From assembly GCA_963573315.1 (NCBI GenBank), contig OY752146.1:248001-312000 (forward strand): a DNA stretch of 64,000 nucleotides, written 5' to 3'. The translations under genes and the position numbers were made by a program. The DNA comes from Entomortierella parvispora (taxonomy: Eukaryota > Mortierellomycota > Mortierellomycetes > Mortierellales > Mortierellaceae). Below the pieces are notes generated by a model. It was not told the DNA's origin, made no database searches, and saw only the letters and a list, made by a program, of their open reading frames with translations. Within the stretch, counting starts at the first letter, position 1, and the number at the start of each line of letters is the position of its first letter. This document shows positions 63,515 through 64,000 of this stretch, piece by piece.

Positions 63515-64000
63515 CATGGCCGACAAATGCCTGACCCTGCTATGTCTATCTGGGTCTCGTTTATCGGAGCAAGGCTGAAAGTGGAGGAACAGAAGACCAC
63601 ACTTTATGCCGCGCTGCCCAAAAAGCTCCCCTAGAGTTGTTCACGACCCTTCCCCTTCCACAGAGCACCAGGCGCAGGATTTTAAGTGGCAGTCCTACTG
63701 GAGATCAGTTTGAGGAAGCGCCATTTCAGCAGCTCCTGCGCGCCGATAAACCACTTGTGCTGGAAACAATAGATCTCAACAACAAGAATCCGTCGACCAT
63801 CACACTGGATTTCGAAGATTATGATATCCACAAAGCAGGTAAGATATGTCTTGGACGAAGCCACGAAAAGGTCCTGTGTCGCGGCTATAAAGGGTATCCA
63901 CGATTCGACTATGTGCTTGGAAAAACTCTTATCCAGGCCTCCATCAGCACCTTTGCAGAGCGCAACAAGGATGACTCCTCTAACATCGAGAGGGCATTCG
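63515..64000 (+). CDS. Partial Crinkler (CRN)-like protein, possibly frame-disrupted
   Basis: The start MADKCLTLLCL resembles the beginning of the ubiquitin-like header of Crinkler proteins, but this frame stops after about 20 codons. A second frame opens just downstream and runs to the window edge: KAPLELFTTLPL, GDQFEEAPFQQLLRADKPLV, then KVLCRGYKGYPRFDYVLGKT and QASISTFAERN. The R-G-x-x-G-Y-P-R-F-D-x-x-L-G block followed by Q-x-S-I-S-x-F is, to my knowledge, characteristic of C-terminal regions of fungal CRN proteins. The usual header between the two parts is mostly missing. Either an intron or frame shift lies near 63540, or this is a truncated relic. CRNs are proposed intracellular effectors or inter-strain conflict proteins. 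The 3' end is outside the window. Confidence 0.6.

Overview
The window is nuclear DNA of a filamentous fungus. Evidence: short GT-AG introns with CTNAC-like branch sites, TATA boxes about 100 bp upstream of start codons, long poly-A/poly-T tracts, a fungal-type Ty3/gypsy element, a nuclear LSU rDNA fragment and fungal protein families. The rDNA fragment, F-box/LRR proteins with RNase-inhibitor-type repeats, a Crinkler-like gene, a NACHT-HEAT protein and a membrane-anchored histidine phosphatase together suggest an early-diverging lineage, most likely Mortierellomycota (Mortierella sensu lato). The genus is an inference from recalled family features, not a database match.

Layout. 1-4 kb: two head-to-head paralogous membrane protein genes, the left one cut by the window edge. 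4-9 kb: a small secreted-protein gene and a frame-broken gene among diverged repeats and a long perfect hairpin. 9.7-18 kb: a decayed LINE fragment, a six-exon gene of a lineage-specific family, an unrecognised gene remnant, and a decayed copy of the N-terminal module of the NLR-like gene found at 55-61 kb. 19-20.5 kb: an intact histidine-phosphatase-fold membrane protein. 21-29 kb: repeats, a broken second member of the six-exon family with a PD-(D/E)XK-like motif, a 262-bp tandem duplication and a retropepsin remnant. 29-30.3 kb: an F-box/LRR gene. 30.58-36.81 kb: a complete, apparently very young gypsy retrotransposon with equal-length 511-bp LTRs, inserted about 310 bp upstream of the LRR gene. 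37-42 kb: a coding-like minisatellite, small membrane/secreted protein genes and an LSU rDNA fragment. 42.3-54.7 kb: a conserved gene block with a six-exon giant FUSC/ArAE-type membrane protein (about 2595 aa), a YbaY/YscW-like beta-domain gene and a disordered repeat protein. 55.4-61.1 kb: an NLR-like NACHT-HEAT gene. 61.6-62.9 kb: a decayed DDE transposase gene. 63.5 kb to the end: a partial Crinkler-like gene.

The genes form a mosaic rather than a pathway. Housekeeping-like genes (phosphatase-like, FUSC, YbaY-like) alternate with fast-evolving accessory loci: NLR-like receptor, Crinkler, PD-(D/E)XK family, LRR, small secreted proteins and transposons. Many accessory loci are present as a live copy plus a decayed copy, which indicates active birth and death of genes. 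Exon coordinates given below were derived by hand from splice-site and phase consistency.
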